From assembly GCF_022179725.1 (NCBI RefSeq), contig NZ_BPRC01000018.1, positions 30,353-94,352 of the forward strand: a DNA stretch of 64,000 nucleotides, in the 5' to 3' direction. Shown piece after piece: positions 1 to 8,452 of this stretch. Within the stretch, counting starts at the first letter, position 1, and every line of letters begins with the position of its first letter. The notes under the pieces were generated by a model that was not told where the DNA came from, ran no database searches, and saw nothing but the letters and a program-made list of their open reading frames with translations. This stretch comes from Methylorubrum aminovorans. GTDB taxonomy: Bacteria > Pseudomonadota > Alphaproteobacteria > Rhizobiales > Beijerinckiaceae. The position numbers were made by a program, and so were the translations under genes.

Positions 1-1
1 T

Positions 2-1306
2 CTCGGCCTCTCCGTGAACCGGCTGATCCGGCTCTCGTTCGGGCCGTTCCAGCTCGGCGACCTCGAAGTCGGTCTGGTCGAGGAGATCCGCACCAAGGTG
101 CTGAAGGAGCAGCTCGGAAAGAGCCTCGCCGAGCAGGCCGGCGTCGATTTCGAGAGCCCGGTGCGCGAGGCCATCGCCCCGTTCGGAAGCCCCAAGGCGA
201 CGAAGGCCGCTTCACCCGCCGGGCGGGGCCGTCCGGGTGCCCGCGACGAGGGCCGCGACCAGGAGCGGTCGGAGCCGCGCTCGGGTGCCCGCGGCGGAGC
301 GGCCGTCCGTCCGCCGCGCGATCCCGCGCGCCCTGCCGCCCCGCGCGCCGCCGCGCGCCCGGCCCCGCGGGCACCCTCGCCGACCGTGTGGCGGGCCGAC
401 GACGAGACCCGTCCGCGCGCGAGCAAGGTGCCGCGCCGGGGCATGGACCCGAAGACCGCCCGCGCGGCGGCGGCCGAGCGCGGCCGCGAGCGGGTCGGCG
501 CGATCCAGGCGGCCGGCGAGCGCCGGGTGCTGGTCGAGCGGCTCCAGCCGACGCCGGAGACTCCCGCCCCCGAGCCGCATCGCCGGGTCCGCTTCCGTAG
601 GGAGGAGGAGCGGCCCGAGCCGCAGGAGCGTCCCCGCCAAGAGCGCCCCCGCCCAGAGCGTTCTTACCAAGAGCGTTCTTACCAGGAGCGCCCCCAGCAG
701 GAGCGCGGCTACCAAGAACGCAGCCGCGACGATCGGCGCGAGGATCGGCCGCGCCGAGACGCGCCGACAGGCGATGCCCGTCCCCGCCGCCACGAGGCCG
801 GGGCGGCCGGCTCGCCCGAGCGGCGTGGCCCGCCGCGCGAGCGCCAGACCGAGCGCCAAGCCGAGGGCCGTCCGTTCCGGGAGCGGAGCGAGGGCCGCCC
901 CTCGCGCGACCGCGGCGAGGGTGCGCCCCGCCGGGAGCGTCCCGCCGAGGGGGGCGCGCCGGAGCGCCGCGGCCCCCCGCGCGACCGACCCCGCGCCGCC
1001 GAGAGCGAGCGGCCCGCCCGCCCGCCGCGCGGCGAGGGCGGCGGTTTCCGCAAGGGGCCGGGTGCCGGTCCGGGCGGCAAGCCCGGCTTCAAGGGCGGCG
1101 CCCGCGACGGGGCCAGAGGCGACTTCAAAGGCGGTCCCAAGGGAGCGCCCAGGGGCGGCCCGCGGGGAGACTTCAAGCCCGGCGGACGACCGGGGGGCGG
1201 GCGTCCCGGCGGAAAGCCCGGCGGTGCCGGTGGCCGTCCCGGCGGTGGCAAGCCGGGGCCGCGCGGAGGCGGTCGTCCCGGCCGTCCGCCGCGCGGCGAC
1301 GCCTAG
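2..1306 (+). CDS. 23S rRNA pseudouridine synthase, RluB/RluE type (C-terminal part, truncated by window start)
   Basis: The reading frame is already open at the left edge, so the catalytic Asp domain lies outside the window. The first visible residues (VNRLIRLSFGPFQLGDL) match the end of the RsuA/RluB/RluE pseudouridine synthase fold, which isomerises a uridine in 23S or 16S rRNA. After roughly 60 residues the protein becomes a tail of about 350 residues made almost only of Arg, Pro, Gly, Glu and Ala, with ERSYQER/ERPQQER repeats in the middle and Gly-Arg-Pro-Gly blocks near the end. Such basic disordered tails occur on alphaproteobacterial RluB proteins and probably bind RNA (inference). rsmD follows 10 bp later, so the two rRNA-modification genes are likely co-transcribed. 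Family call is secure; RluB versus RluE is less so. Confidence 0.85.
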   Translation, partial: LGLSVNRLIRLSFGPFQLGDLEVGLVEEIRTKVLKEQLGKSLAEQAGVDFESPVREAIAPFGSPKATKAASPAGRGRPGARDEGRDQERSEPRSGARGGAAVRPPRDPARPAAPRAAARPAPRAPSPTVWRADDETRPRASKVPRRGMDPKTARAAAAERGRERVGAIQAAGERRVLVERLQPTPETPAPEPHRRVRFRREEERPEPQERPRQERPRPERSYQERSYQERPQQERGYQERSRDDRREDRPRRDAPTGDARPRRHEAGAAGSPERRGPPRERQTERQAEGRPFRERSEGRPSRDRGEGAPRRERPAEGGAPERRGPPRDRPRAAESERPARPPRGEGGGFRKGPGAGPGGKPGFKGGARDGARGDFKGGPKGAPRGGPRGDFKPGGRPGGGRPGGKPGGAGGRPGGGKPGPRGGGRPGRPPRGDA

Positions 1307-1316
1307 GGTCTAACCC

Positions 1317-1868
1317 GTGCGGATCGTCGGCGGCGAATGGCGCGGGCGCCGGCTCGCCGGGCCGAAGGCGGAGGGCATCCGCCCGACCTCCGACCGCCTG
1401 CGCGAGGCCCTGTTCAACGTCCTGGCCCACGCCTACGACGACGCGGTCGAGGGCGCGGTGGTGCTCGATCTGTTCGCGGGCACCGGCGCGCTCGGCTTCG
1501 AGGCGCTCTCCCGCGGCGCGGCGCGCGCCGTCTTCGTGGATGAGGGGCGCCAGGCCGGCGCGCTGATCCGGGAGGGCATCGCCGCGCTCGATTGCGGGGA
1601 CCGCGCCCGGTTGATCCAGCGCGACGCGACCCGGCTCGGACCCGCCCCGGAGGCCGCCTCCCTCGTCTTCTGCGATCCGCCCTACCGGAAGAACCTCGCC
1701 CCCGCGGCGCTCGCCGCGGCGGCAGCCGGCGGCTGGCTCAGCCCCGGCGCGCTGGTTCTGGTCGAGGAGGCCGCCGAGGCCGGCCCTGTCCTACCGCCCG
1801 GTTTCGCCGAGCTGGAGCGGCGCAGCTACGGCGAGACGGCGGTGACGTTCGGCCGCTTCGGGGAATGA
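1317..1868 (+). CDS. rsmD: 16S rRNA (guanine(966)-N(2))-methyltransferase RsmD
   Basis: 183-residue class I SAM-dependent methyltransferase that methylates N2 of G966 in 16S rRNA during 30S assembly. The start is a GTG directly after the preceding gene; the product begins MRIVGGEWRGRRL, the typical RsmD N-terminus. A RPTSDRLREALFNVL segment follows, then the SAM-binding motif VLDLFAGTGALGFEAL (about residues 48-63) and the catalytic CDPPYRKN (DPPY motif, about residues 120-127). Length is normal for the family. It sits 10 bp after the pseudouridine synthase gene, a common pairing in Rhizobiales. Confidence 0.95.
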   Translation: MRIVGGEWRGRRLAGPKAEGIRPTSDRLREALFNVLAHAYDDAVEGAVVLDLFAGTGALGFEALSRGAARAVFVDEGRQAGALIREGIAALDCGDRARLIQRDATRLGPAPEAASLVFCDPPYRKNLAPAALAAAAAGGWLSPGALVLVEEAAEAGPVLPPGFAELERRSYGETAVTFGRFGE

Positions 1869-1940
1869 TCCCTTCGCCGATGCGTTGAGGTTGCCCTATC
1901 TCGCTCGGGCCACGCCCGTCCGCGAAGGAGGCCCGCGCCC

Positions 1941-2882
1941 ATGCCGCCCGTCCTGCCGCCCATCCCTCCACTTTCCCGCCGAACCCTCCTGCAGGGCGCC
2001 GCCGCCCTCGCCGGAGCCGGGCTCGCCCCGGCCCTGCTGCGCCCGGCCCATGCCGCCGACGCCCTGATCACCCGGCCGATCCCCTCCTCCGGCGAGCGTT
2101 TGCCGGCGATGGGCATCGGCACCTCGCGCCGCTACGAGGTGGCGGTGACGCCCGAGGCCACCGCCCCCTTGCGCGAGGCGGTGGAGCGCTTCGTGGCGCT
2201 CGGCGGCCGGGTGATCGACACCGCCCCGAGCTACGGCTCGGCCGAGGACGTCCTCGGCCTCATCCTCCAGGGCCTGCGCGAAAAGGTCTTTCTCGCCACC
2301 AAGGTCGCGTCCCGCGGCCGGGCGGCGGCGGAGGCCGAGACCGAGCGCTCGTTCCAGCGCCTGCGCACGGACAAGATCGACCTCATCGCCGTGCACAACC
2401 TGATCGACACGGAGACCAACCTCGCCGTCCTGCGCGCGCTCAAGGAGAAGGGCCGCATCCGCTACGTCGGCGTCACGGTCTGGCGCGACGAGCAGTTCCC
2501 CGAGCTCGAGACGGTGATGAAGCGGGAGAAACTCGACTTCTTGCAGGTGAACTACGCCCTCGACAGCCGGGCGGCGGCCGAGCGCATCCTGCCGCTGGCG
2601 GTCGAGCGCGGCGTGGCGGTGATGGTCAACGTGCCCTTCGGCCGCGACCGTCTGTTCAAGGCGGTGAAGGACAAGCCCCTGCCCGATTTCGCCGCCGAAT
2701 TCGGCTGCAAGAGCTGGGCGCAGTTCTTCCTCAAATACGTGCTCGCCAACGAGGCCGTCACCTGCCCGATCCCCGGCATGGCGAAGGTGGTCTATGTCGA
2801 GGACAATTTGGCCGCTGCGACCGGGCGGCTGCCGGATGCCGCCGAGCGGCGCAAGATGGAGGCCTTCATCGATGCGGTCTGA
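1941..2882 (+). CDS. Exported aldo/keto reductase
   Basis: 313 residues. The N-terminus carries a twin-arginine-like signal (SRRTLLQGAAALAGAG followed by PAHA-AD), so the enzyme is predicted to be exported folded with its NADP(H). The aldo/keto reductase tetrad is recognisable: Asp and Tyr in VIDTAPSYGSAEDVL, Lys in VFLATKVA, and His in LIAVHNL. The (beta/alpha)8 barrel is of normal length. The substrate cannot be deduced. The stop codon overlaps the start of the next gene, which also has an export signal and a dinucleotide-binding motif, so the pair probably works together. Confidence 0.85.
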   Translation: MPPVLPPIPPLSRRTLLQGAAALAGAGLAPALLRPAHAADALITRPIPSSGERLPAMGIGTSRRYEVAVTPEATAPLREAVERFVALGGRVIDTAPSYGSAEDVLGLILQGLREKVFLATKVASRGRAAAEAETERSFQRLRTDKIDLIAVHNLIDTETNLAVLRALKEKGRIRYVGVTVWRDEQFPELETVMKREKLDFLQVNYALDSRAAAERILPLAVERGVAVMVNVPFGRDRLFKAVKDKPLPDFAAEFGCKSWAQFFLKYVLANEAVTCPIPGMAKVVYVEDNLAAATGRLPDAAERRKMEAFIDAV

Positions 2883-3609
2883 CTTTTTCGGGATGTCGTC
2901 CGTTCGGCGCGGGGTGCTGGCGCTGCTGGCCGGCACGCTTCTGCTTCCGGCCCTGCCCGCTCTCGCGCAATCCGAAAATCCCAAAAGGATCGGGATCATC
3001 GGAGCGGGCAATATCGGCAGCACGCTCGGCCGGCTCTGGATCAAGGCGGGTTACGAGGTGTTCTTCGCCTCCCGCCATCCGGAGCAGTTGAAGGCGCTCG
3101 TGGAAGAACTCGGGCCCCAATCGCGGACCGGCACCCCGGCGGAAGCGATCGCCTTCGGCAACGCCGTGCTGATCGCAGTGCCCTACAAGGCCTATCCGGA
3201 GCTGGGGCGTGAGCACGCCGCTGGCCTCAAGGGCAAGGTGGTGATCGATGCCGGCAATGCGGTGAAGGCCCGCGACGGGGCCGTCGCCGATGAGGTCGAG
3301 CGCGACGGCATCGGCGCCACATCCGCCAAGTACCTGGCCGGTGCGCAGGTGGTGCGCGCCTTCAACGCGGCGAACTACCGGGTCTTCCAGAAGAACGCCG
3401 GCCGGCCCGAGCCGCGCATGGCGGTGCCGATCGCCGGCAACGACCCGAAGGCGCTGGAGACCGCCCGCACCCTGGTCTCGGATGCCGGCTTCGACCCCGT
3501 GGTCGTCGGCGAACTGAAGGCAGCCGACACCTTCGCCATGGGCTCGCCCGGCTTCGGGCACGATCTCTCGGCGCCAGAACTGAAGCAGAAGCTCGGGGTG
3601 AAGCCTTGA
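2872..3609 (+). CDS. NAD(P)-binding oxidoreductase with signal peptide (F420-dependent NADP reductase-like fold)
   Basis: ATG at 2872 (a second in-frame ATG at 2893 is possible) gives about 245 residues. A hydrophobic leader with an Arg pair (VRRGVLALLAGTLLLPALPALAQ) is followed by the Rossmann motif GIIGAGNIGSTLGRLW. The rest resembles the NADP-binding domain of F420-dependent NADP oxidoreductases and 6-phosphogluconate-like dehydrogenases (YEVFFASRHPEQL, VIDAGNAVKARDG). The start overlaps the end of the aldo/keto reductase gene and the stop overlaps the TTG start of the transporter gene, so the three form one operon. A Rossmann enzyme with an apparent export signal is unusual. Substrate unknown. 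Confidence 0.8.
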   Translation: MRSDFFGMSSVRRGVLALLAGTLLLPALPALAQSENPKRIGIIGAGNIGSTLGRLWIKAGYEVFFASRHPEQLKALVEELGPQSRTGTPAEAIAFGNAVLIAVPYKAYPELGREHAAGLKGKVVIDAGNAVKARDGAVADEVERDGIGATSAKYLAGAQVVRAFNAANYRVFQKNAGRPEPRMAVPIAGNDPKALETARTLVSDAGFDPVVVGELKAADTFAMGSPGFGHDLSAPELKQKLGVKP

Positions 3610-4970
3610 GCGAGGCCCCGGCCTCGTCTTCGGGCTCTTCGCTCTCGGACCGCCTCGCGCGCCTCGTCGATGTGCGGCCGGGCGAGGGGCCGGCGCTGGC
3701 GTGGTCCTGGGCCTACATCTTCGCTCTTCTGGCGAGCTACTACGTGCTGCGCCCGATCCGCGACCAGATGGGCGTGGCGGGCGGGCTCGAAAACCTGCCC
3801 TGGCTGTTCCTGGCCACGCTCATCGGCATGCTGGCGCTGAACCTGCCCTTCGCGTGGCTGGTCAAACGCCTGCCGCGGGCGCGGTTCGTGCCCCTCACCT
3901 ACCGCTTCTTCATCCTCAACATCCTGATCTTCGCCGCTCTGATCGCGAGCACGGAGGGCGAGACCGCTCTCTGGGTCGGGCGGGCCTTCTTCGTCTGGCT
4001 CTCGATCTTCAACCTGTTCGTGGTCTCGATCTTCTGGGCCACGGTGGTGGACGTGTTCTCCACCGAGCAGGGCAAGCGCCTGTTCGGCTTCATCGCCGCG
4101 GGCGCCACGCTCGGCGCCATCTGCGGCTCGGCGGTGACGGCGACGCTCGCGCGTGATGTGCCGACCTGGGCGCTGCTCATCGCCGCCGCCGTGCTCCTGG
4201 AGGCGGCGGTGTTCGCCATGCGGGGGCTCGCGCGCCTGATCGGGCGGCTCCACGCGGTGCCGGAGGAGTCGCGCGCGGGCGACGTGATCGGCGGCGATGT
4301 CTGGGCGGGCATCCGGCGCACCGCCACCTCGCCCTACCTCCTCAACATCGCGCTGTTCCTGGCGCTGTTCTCGGTCACTGCGACCTTCCTGTATTTCGAG
4401 CAGGCGGCGGTGGCCAAAAACAACTTCCCCAATCGCGGCGCGCAGACCGCCTTCTTCGCCAGTGTCGACCTCGCCGTGAACGTGCTGACGCTCGGCGTGC
4501 AGCTTTTCCTCACGGGGCGCATCACGCGCCGGCTCGGCGTCGGCGTGACGCTCGCGCTGCTGCCGGCGGCGAGCATCGTCGGTTTCGCGGCGCTGGCGCT
4601 TTCGCCGACGGTCGCCTCGGTGGTTTTGATCTATGTGCTGCGCCGCGCGGGCAACTTCGCCATCGCCCGCCCGGTGCGCGAGGTGTTGTTCACGGTGGTG
4701 CCGCGCGAGGACCGCTACAAGGCGAAAAGCTTCATCGACACGGTGGTCTACCGCCTTGGCGACCAGGTCGGCGCGTGGTCCTATACCGGGCTCTCCGCAC
4801 TCGGCTTCGGCGGCCACGCCGCGGCGGTGGTGGCGGTGCCGCTCTCGGCCGCGTGGCTCCTCAACGCGCTCTGGCTCGGACGGGCGCAGGTGCGGCGGCA
4901 GGCGCAGCGGGAGATGGAACGGATGGAGGACGAGCCGGACCCGGCGCCGGCCGCGCGTCCAGCGGGCTGA
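3606..4970 (+). CDS. MFS / NTP-NDP translocase-like membrane transporter
   Basis: 454 residues with about 12 hydrophobic segments, starting at a TTG that overlaps the TGA of the previous gene. Features such as SYYVLRPIRDQMG near the first helix and IFWATVVDVFSTEQGKRLFG are typical of a bacterial transporter group related to ATP/ADP translocases and placed in the major facilitator superfamily. The charged C-terminal tail (QAQREMERMEDEPD) is cytoplasmic. Transported substrate unknown. As the last gene of the operon with two predicted periplasmic redox proteins, it may move their substrate or product (inference). Confidence 0.8.
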   Translation: MSEAPASSSGSSLSDRLARLVDVRPGEGPALAWSWAYIFALLASYYVLRPIRDQMGVAGGLENLPWLFLATLIGMLALNLPFAWLVKRLPRARFVPLTYRFFILNILIFAALIASTEGETALWVGRAFFVWLSIFNLFVVSIFWATVVDVFSTEQGKRLFGFIAAGATLGAICGSAVTATLARDVPTWALLIAAAVLLEAAVFAMRGLARLIGRLHAVPEESRAGDVIGGDVWAGIRRTATSPYLLNIALFLALFSVTATFLYFEQAAVAKNNFPNRGAQTAFFASVDLAVNVLTLGVQLFLTGRITRRLGVGVTLALLPAASIVGFAALALSPTVASVVLIYVLRRAGNFAIARPVREVLFTVVPREDRYKAKSFIDTVVYRLGDQVGAWSYTGLSALGFGGHAAAVVAVPLSAAWLLNALWLGRAQVRRQAQREMERMEDEPDPAPAARPAG

Positions 4971-5187
4971 TGGCCATCATTGCAAAGGTTATTTTTCGAA
5001 TTCGACAGTCTTCGCCGGCCCGATGAGTCCGCCTGATCGCCTGGGGACGGGCCGCGATGCGGCATCGCGGCACGCCTGTGTTTTGAGACGCAATCGGACA
5101 TAGAACAGAAACAGTGGCCGTGCGGTATCCGCCGGCCTGACCCCGCCCGCGGCCCCGGCAGGCTTACCGGACATCGACCGGAGACCC

Positions 5188-8100
5188 ATGGGACTCGTCC
5201 AGTACGCCCTCAAGTTCCGCATCACGACCTACGTGCTTGCCGTGCTGATGATGCTCGGCGGCGTCAGCGCCATCGTCGTGACGCCGAAGGACGTGCTGCC
5301 GGCGGTCGACATCCCCGTCGTCGTGGTGGTCTGGACCTATACGGGCCTGTCCGCGCCGGAGATGGAGAAGCGGATCACGACCTATTCCGAGTTCGGAATC
5401 TCCAACAACGTCAACAATATCGCCCGGATGGAATCGACGAGCCTGCAAGGCACGTCGGTGATGAAGATCTATTTCGACCAGAGTGTCAGCATCGATCTCG
5501 CCATCGCCCAGGTCGTCTCCTCCACGAACTCAATCCGCGCGCTGATGCCGCCCGGCGTGCAGCCGCCGGTCATCGTGCGCTTCTCCGCCTCCTCGGTGCC
5601 GGTGATCCAACTCGCGCTCACCTCGACCAAGGACAGCCTCAACAAGGTCTACGACTACGCCCAGTACCGCATCCGCCAGCGCCTGACCCAGGTGCCGGGT
5701 TCGACCCTGCCCTCCCCGTTCGGCGGCGCGCCGCGGCAGGTGATGGTCGATCTCGACCTCCACGCGCTCCAGGCGCTCGGGATGACGCCGCTGGAGGTCA
5801 CCAACGCGATCACCTCGCAGAACCTCACGATCCCCTCGGGTCTGACCAAGATCGGCGAGCAGCAATACCCGGTGCAGATGAACGCGACGCCGGACGCGAT
5901 CGCGGCGCTCAACGAGATCCCGATCAAGGTGGTCTCTGGGCAGCCGGTGCTGGTGCGCGACGTGGCCTATGTCCGCGACGGCGGCCCGCCGCAGGTCAAC
6001 GTGGTGCGGGCCGACGGGGCCGCCTCCGTGCTGATGCGTGTGCTCAAGAACGGCACCGCCTCGACGCTGGACGTCGTCAACAACGTCAAGGCGGCGCTCC
6101 CCGACATCCGCGCGGCGGCCCCCGAGGGCATGGAGATCAAGCCGCTCTTCGACCAGTCGGTCTTCGTCTCGAACGCGATCGAGGGCGTGTGGCACGAGGC
6201 CGTCATCGCCGCCTGCCTCACCGGCCTGACCATCCTGCTCTTCCTCGGCTCGTGGCGCTCGACCCTGATCGTGCTCGTCTCGATCCCGCTCTGCCTGATG
6301 ACCTCGCTGGCGCTGCTCGCCGCCCTCGGCCACACCATCAACGTGATGACGCTCGGCGGGCTGGCGCTCGCCGTCGGCATCCTCGTCGACGACGTGACGG
6401 TGGCGATCGAGAACACCTACCGCCTGTTCGAGGAGGGCAAGCCGTTCCGCAACGCCGTGGTCGAGGGCGCGGCGGGCATCGCCAAGCCGGCGTTGATCTC
6501 GACGCTCTCGATCTGCGCCGCCTTCGTCTCGGTCTTCGCGCTCACCGACACCCCGAAATACCTGTTCACGCCGCAGGCGCTCGCGGTCGTGTTCGCGATG
6601 CTGACCTCCTACCTGCTCACCCGCACCCTGGTGCCGGTGCTGATCGACGTGCTGGTGGCACGCGAATACGTCCAGCACCACGGCGGCGAGGGCGACGCCC
6701 CGCGCCGCGGCCGGATCGAGCGGGCGCTCGTCTGGCTGCTCTCCCCTGTCTTCCGGCTGGCCGGCGCCTTCCGCCGCGGTTTCGAGGCGCGGTTCGAGCG
6801 GTTCCACCGCGGCTATGTCGGGCTGCTCCACGCGGTGCTGCGCCATCCCGTCCTGACGGTGGCGACCGTCGCCCTGCTGTTCGCCGGCACCGGCGGACTC
6901 TTCGTCTTCACGGGCCAGGACTACTTCCCGCAGGTCGAATCGAGCCAGATGACGATGCACCTGCGCACCCGCCCCGGCATGCGCATCGAGACCGCCGAGC
7001 AGACCTTCGCGGCGGTCGAGAAGGTGGTGCGCGAGGTGATCCCGGAGGACGAGATCGACCAGATCCTCGACAACATCGGCTTGCCCTCGAACAACTACAA
7101 CTTCGCCTTCTCCGACGGTTCGTTCGTCTCCTACAACGACGGGCAGATGCTGATCGATTTGAAGGACGAGCACGGACCCGTCGCCGAGTACCAGCGCCGC
7201 CTGCGCGAGATCCTGCGCGAGCGCTTCCCCGACATGATCGTCTATTTCCAGCCCTCGGACATCATCACCCAGATCCTCAATTTCGGTGTCATCGCCCAGA
7301 TCGACGTGCAGGTCTCGGGCCGCAACACGGTGAAGGATCTGGAGGCCGCCCGGCGGATTGAGGCGCGGCTGAAGGAGACGCCCGGCCTCGTCGACGTGCA
7401 CCTGCACCAGATCGTCGACACGCCGCAATTCTTCGTCGATGTCGACCGGCGGCTCGCGGCCGAACTCGGCCTGACCCAGCAGCAGGTTGCGCAAAGCCTC
7501 AACGTGTCCCTGTCGGGCTCCTTCCAGGTGAACCCGAACTTCTGGACCGACCCGAAGACCGGCATCCCCTACCAGCTCTGGGTCCAGACGCCGGAATACC
7601 GCAACGCCTCGCTGACCGCCCTGCAGAACACCCCGCTGTTTGCCCGCGCCAGCGCCACCGGCAACGGCCCCGGCGCGCTGACGCTGCTGTCGAGCATCGC
7701 CACGATCACCCGCCAGCCGACGCAGACGGTGATCAACCACGTCAACACGCAGCCGACCTTCAACGTCTACGCCGCGGTGCAGGACCGCGACCTCGGCTCG
7801 GTCGCCCGCGACATCGATAAGATCGTGGCCGAGGAGCAGAAGACGCTGCCGGCACCGGACAAGATCAGCGTGCGCGGGCAGATCGAGAACATGCGCGCCG
7901 CCTTCTTCCGGCTCGGGATCGGCCTCGGCATCGCGATCGTCGCGGTCTACCTCCTGATGGCGGTGAACTACCAGAGCTGGGGCGACCCCTTCGTGGTGCT
8001 GGCCGCCTTGCCCGTCGCGTTCTGCGGCATCGTCGCGAGCCTGTTCATCACCGGCACCGCCTTCTCGATTCCCTCGCTGTTCGGGGCGATCATGTCGGTG

Positions 8101-8421
8101 GGCATCGCCTCGGCCAACTCGATCCTGCTCGTCACCTTCGCCAAGGAACATCGAGAGGCGACGGGCTGTTCGGCCCGCGAGGCGGCGATCGTCGCGGGCG
8201 AGACGCGCCTGCGGCCCGTCTTGATGACCGCGAGCGCGATGTTCCTCGGGCTGGTGCCGATGGCGCTCGGCACGGGCGAAGGGGGTGAGCAGAACGCGGC
8301 GCTGGCGCGTGCCGTGATGGGCGGCCTCGCGCTCGGCACGCCTTCGACGCTGCTGTTCGTGCCGTTCCTCTACAGCCTGCTGCGGCGGGGCGAGGCCAAG
8401 CCGCTTGAGGATTACGTCTGA
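5188..8421 (+). CDS. RND efflux pump inner-membrane permease (AcrB/HAE1-type)
   Basis: 1077 residues, the usual size for an RND pump. A first transmembrane helix (TYVLAVLMMLGGVSAIVV) leads to a large periplasmic porter domain, then a helix block with the proton-relay region LGGLALAVGILVDDVTVAIENTYR (adjacent Asp residues, motif D of RND proteins), a second periplasmic domain, and a second helix block ending near the C-terminus. Proton-driven export across the cell envelope is the family function; the cargo is unknown. The adaptor gene follows 31 bp downstream, an unusual permease-first order, and no outer-membrane TolC-type gene is next to them. Confidence 0.93.
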   Translation: MGLVQYALKFRITTYVLAVLMMLGGVSAIVVTPKDVLPAVDIPVVVVVWTYTGLSAPEMEKRITTYSEFGISNNVNNIARMESTSLQGTSVMKIYFDQSVSIDLAIAQVVSSTNSIRALMPPGVQPPVIVRFSASSVPVIQLALTSTKDSLNKVYDYAQYRIRQRLTQVPGSTLPSPFGGAPRQVMVDLDLHALQALGMTPLEVTNAITSQNLTIPSGLTKIGEQQYPVQMNATPDAIAALNEIPIKVVSGQPVLVRDVAYVRDGGPPQVNVVRADGAASVLMRVLKNGTASTLDVVNNVKAALPDIRAAAPEGMEIKPLFDQSVFVSNAIEGVWHEAVIAACLTGLTILLFLGSWRSTLIVLVSIPLCLMTSLALLAALGHTINVMTLGGLALAVGILVDDVTVAIENTYRLFEEGKPFRNAVVEGAAGIAKPALISTLSICAAFVSVFALTDTPKYLFTPQALAVVFAMLTSYLLTRTLVPVLIDVLVAREYVQHHGGEGDAPRRGRIERALVWLLSPVFRLAGAFRRGFEARFERFHRGYVGLLHAVLRHPVLTVATVALLFAGTGGLFVFTGQDYFPQVESSQMTMHLRTRPGMRIETAEQTFAAVEKVVREVIPEDEIDQILDNIGLPSNNYNFAFSDGSFVSYNDGQMLIDLKDEHGPVAEYQRRLREILRERFPDMIVYFQPSDIITQILNFGVIAQIDVQVSGRNTVKDLEAARRIEARLKETPGLVDVHLHQIVDTPQFFVDVDRRLAAELGLTQQQVAQSLNVSLSGSFQVNPNFWTDPKTGIPYQLWVQTPEYRNASLTALQNTPLFARASATGNGPGALTLLSSIATITRQPTQTVINHVNTQPTFNVYAAVQDRDLGSVARDIDKIVAEEQKTLPAPDKISVRGQIENMRAAFFRLGIGLGIAIVAVYLLMAVNYQSWGDPFVVLAALPVAFCGIVASLFITGTAFSIPSLFGAIMSVGIASANSILLVTFAKEHREATGCSAREAAIVAGETRLRPVLMTASAMFLGLVPMALGTGEGGEQNAALARAVMGGLALGTPSTLLFVPFLYSLLRRGEAKPLEDYV

Positions 8422-8452
8422 TGCCCGTCCGTAATCTGCGAAGGATCGTCCC

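Noticed and set aside
3375..4817. 480-residue minus-strand frame opposite the transporter
   Set aside because: Arg/Gln/Glu-rich shadow of the plus-strand gene, which has clear transmembrane segments and operon overlaps.
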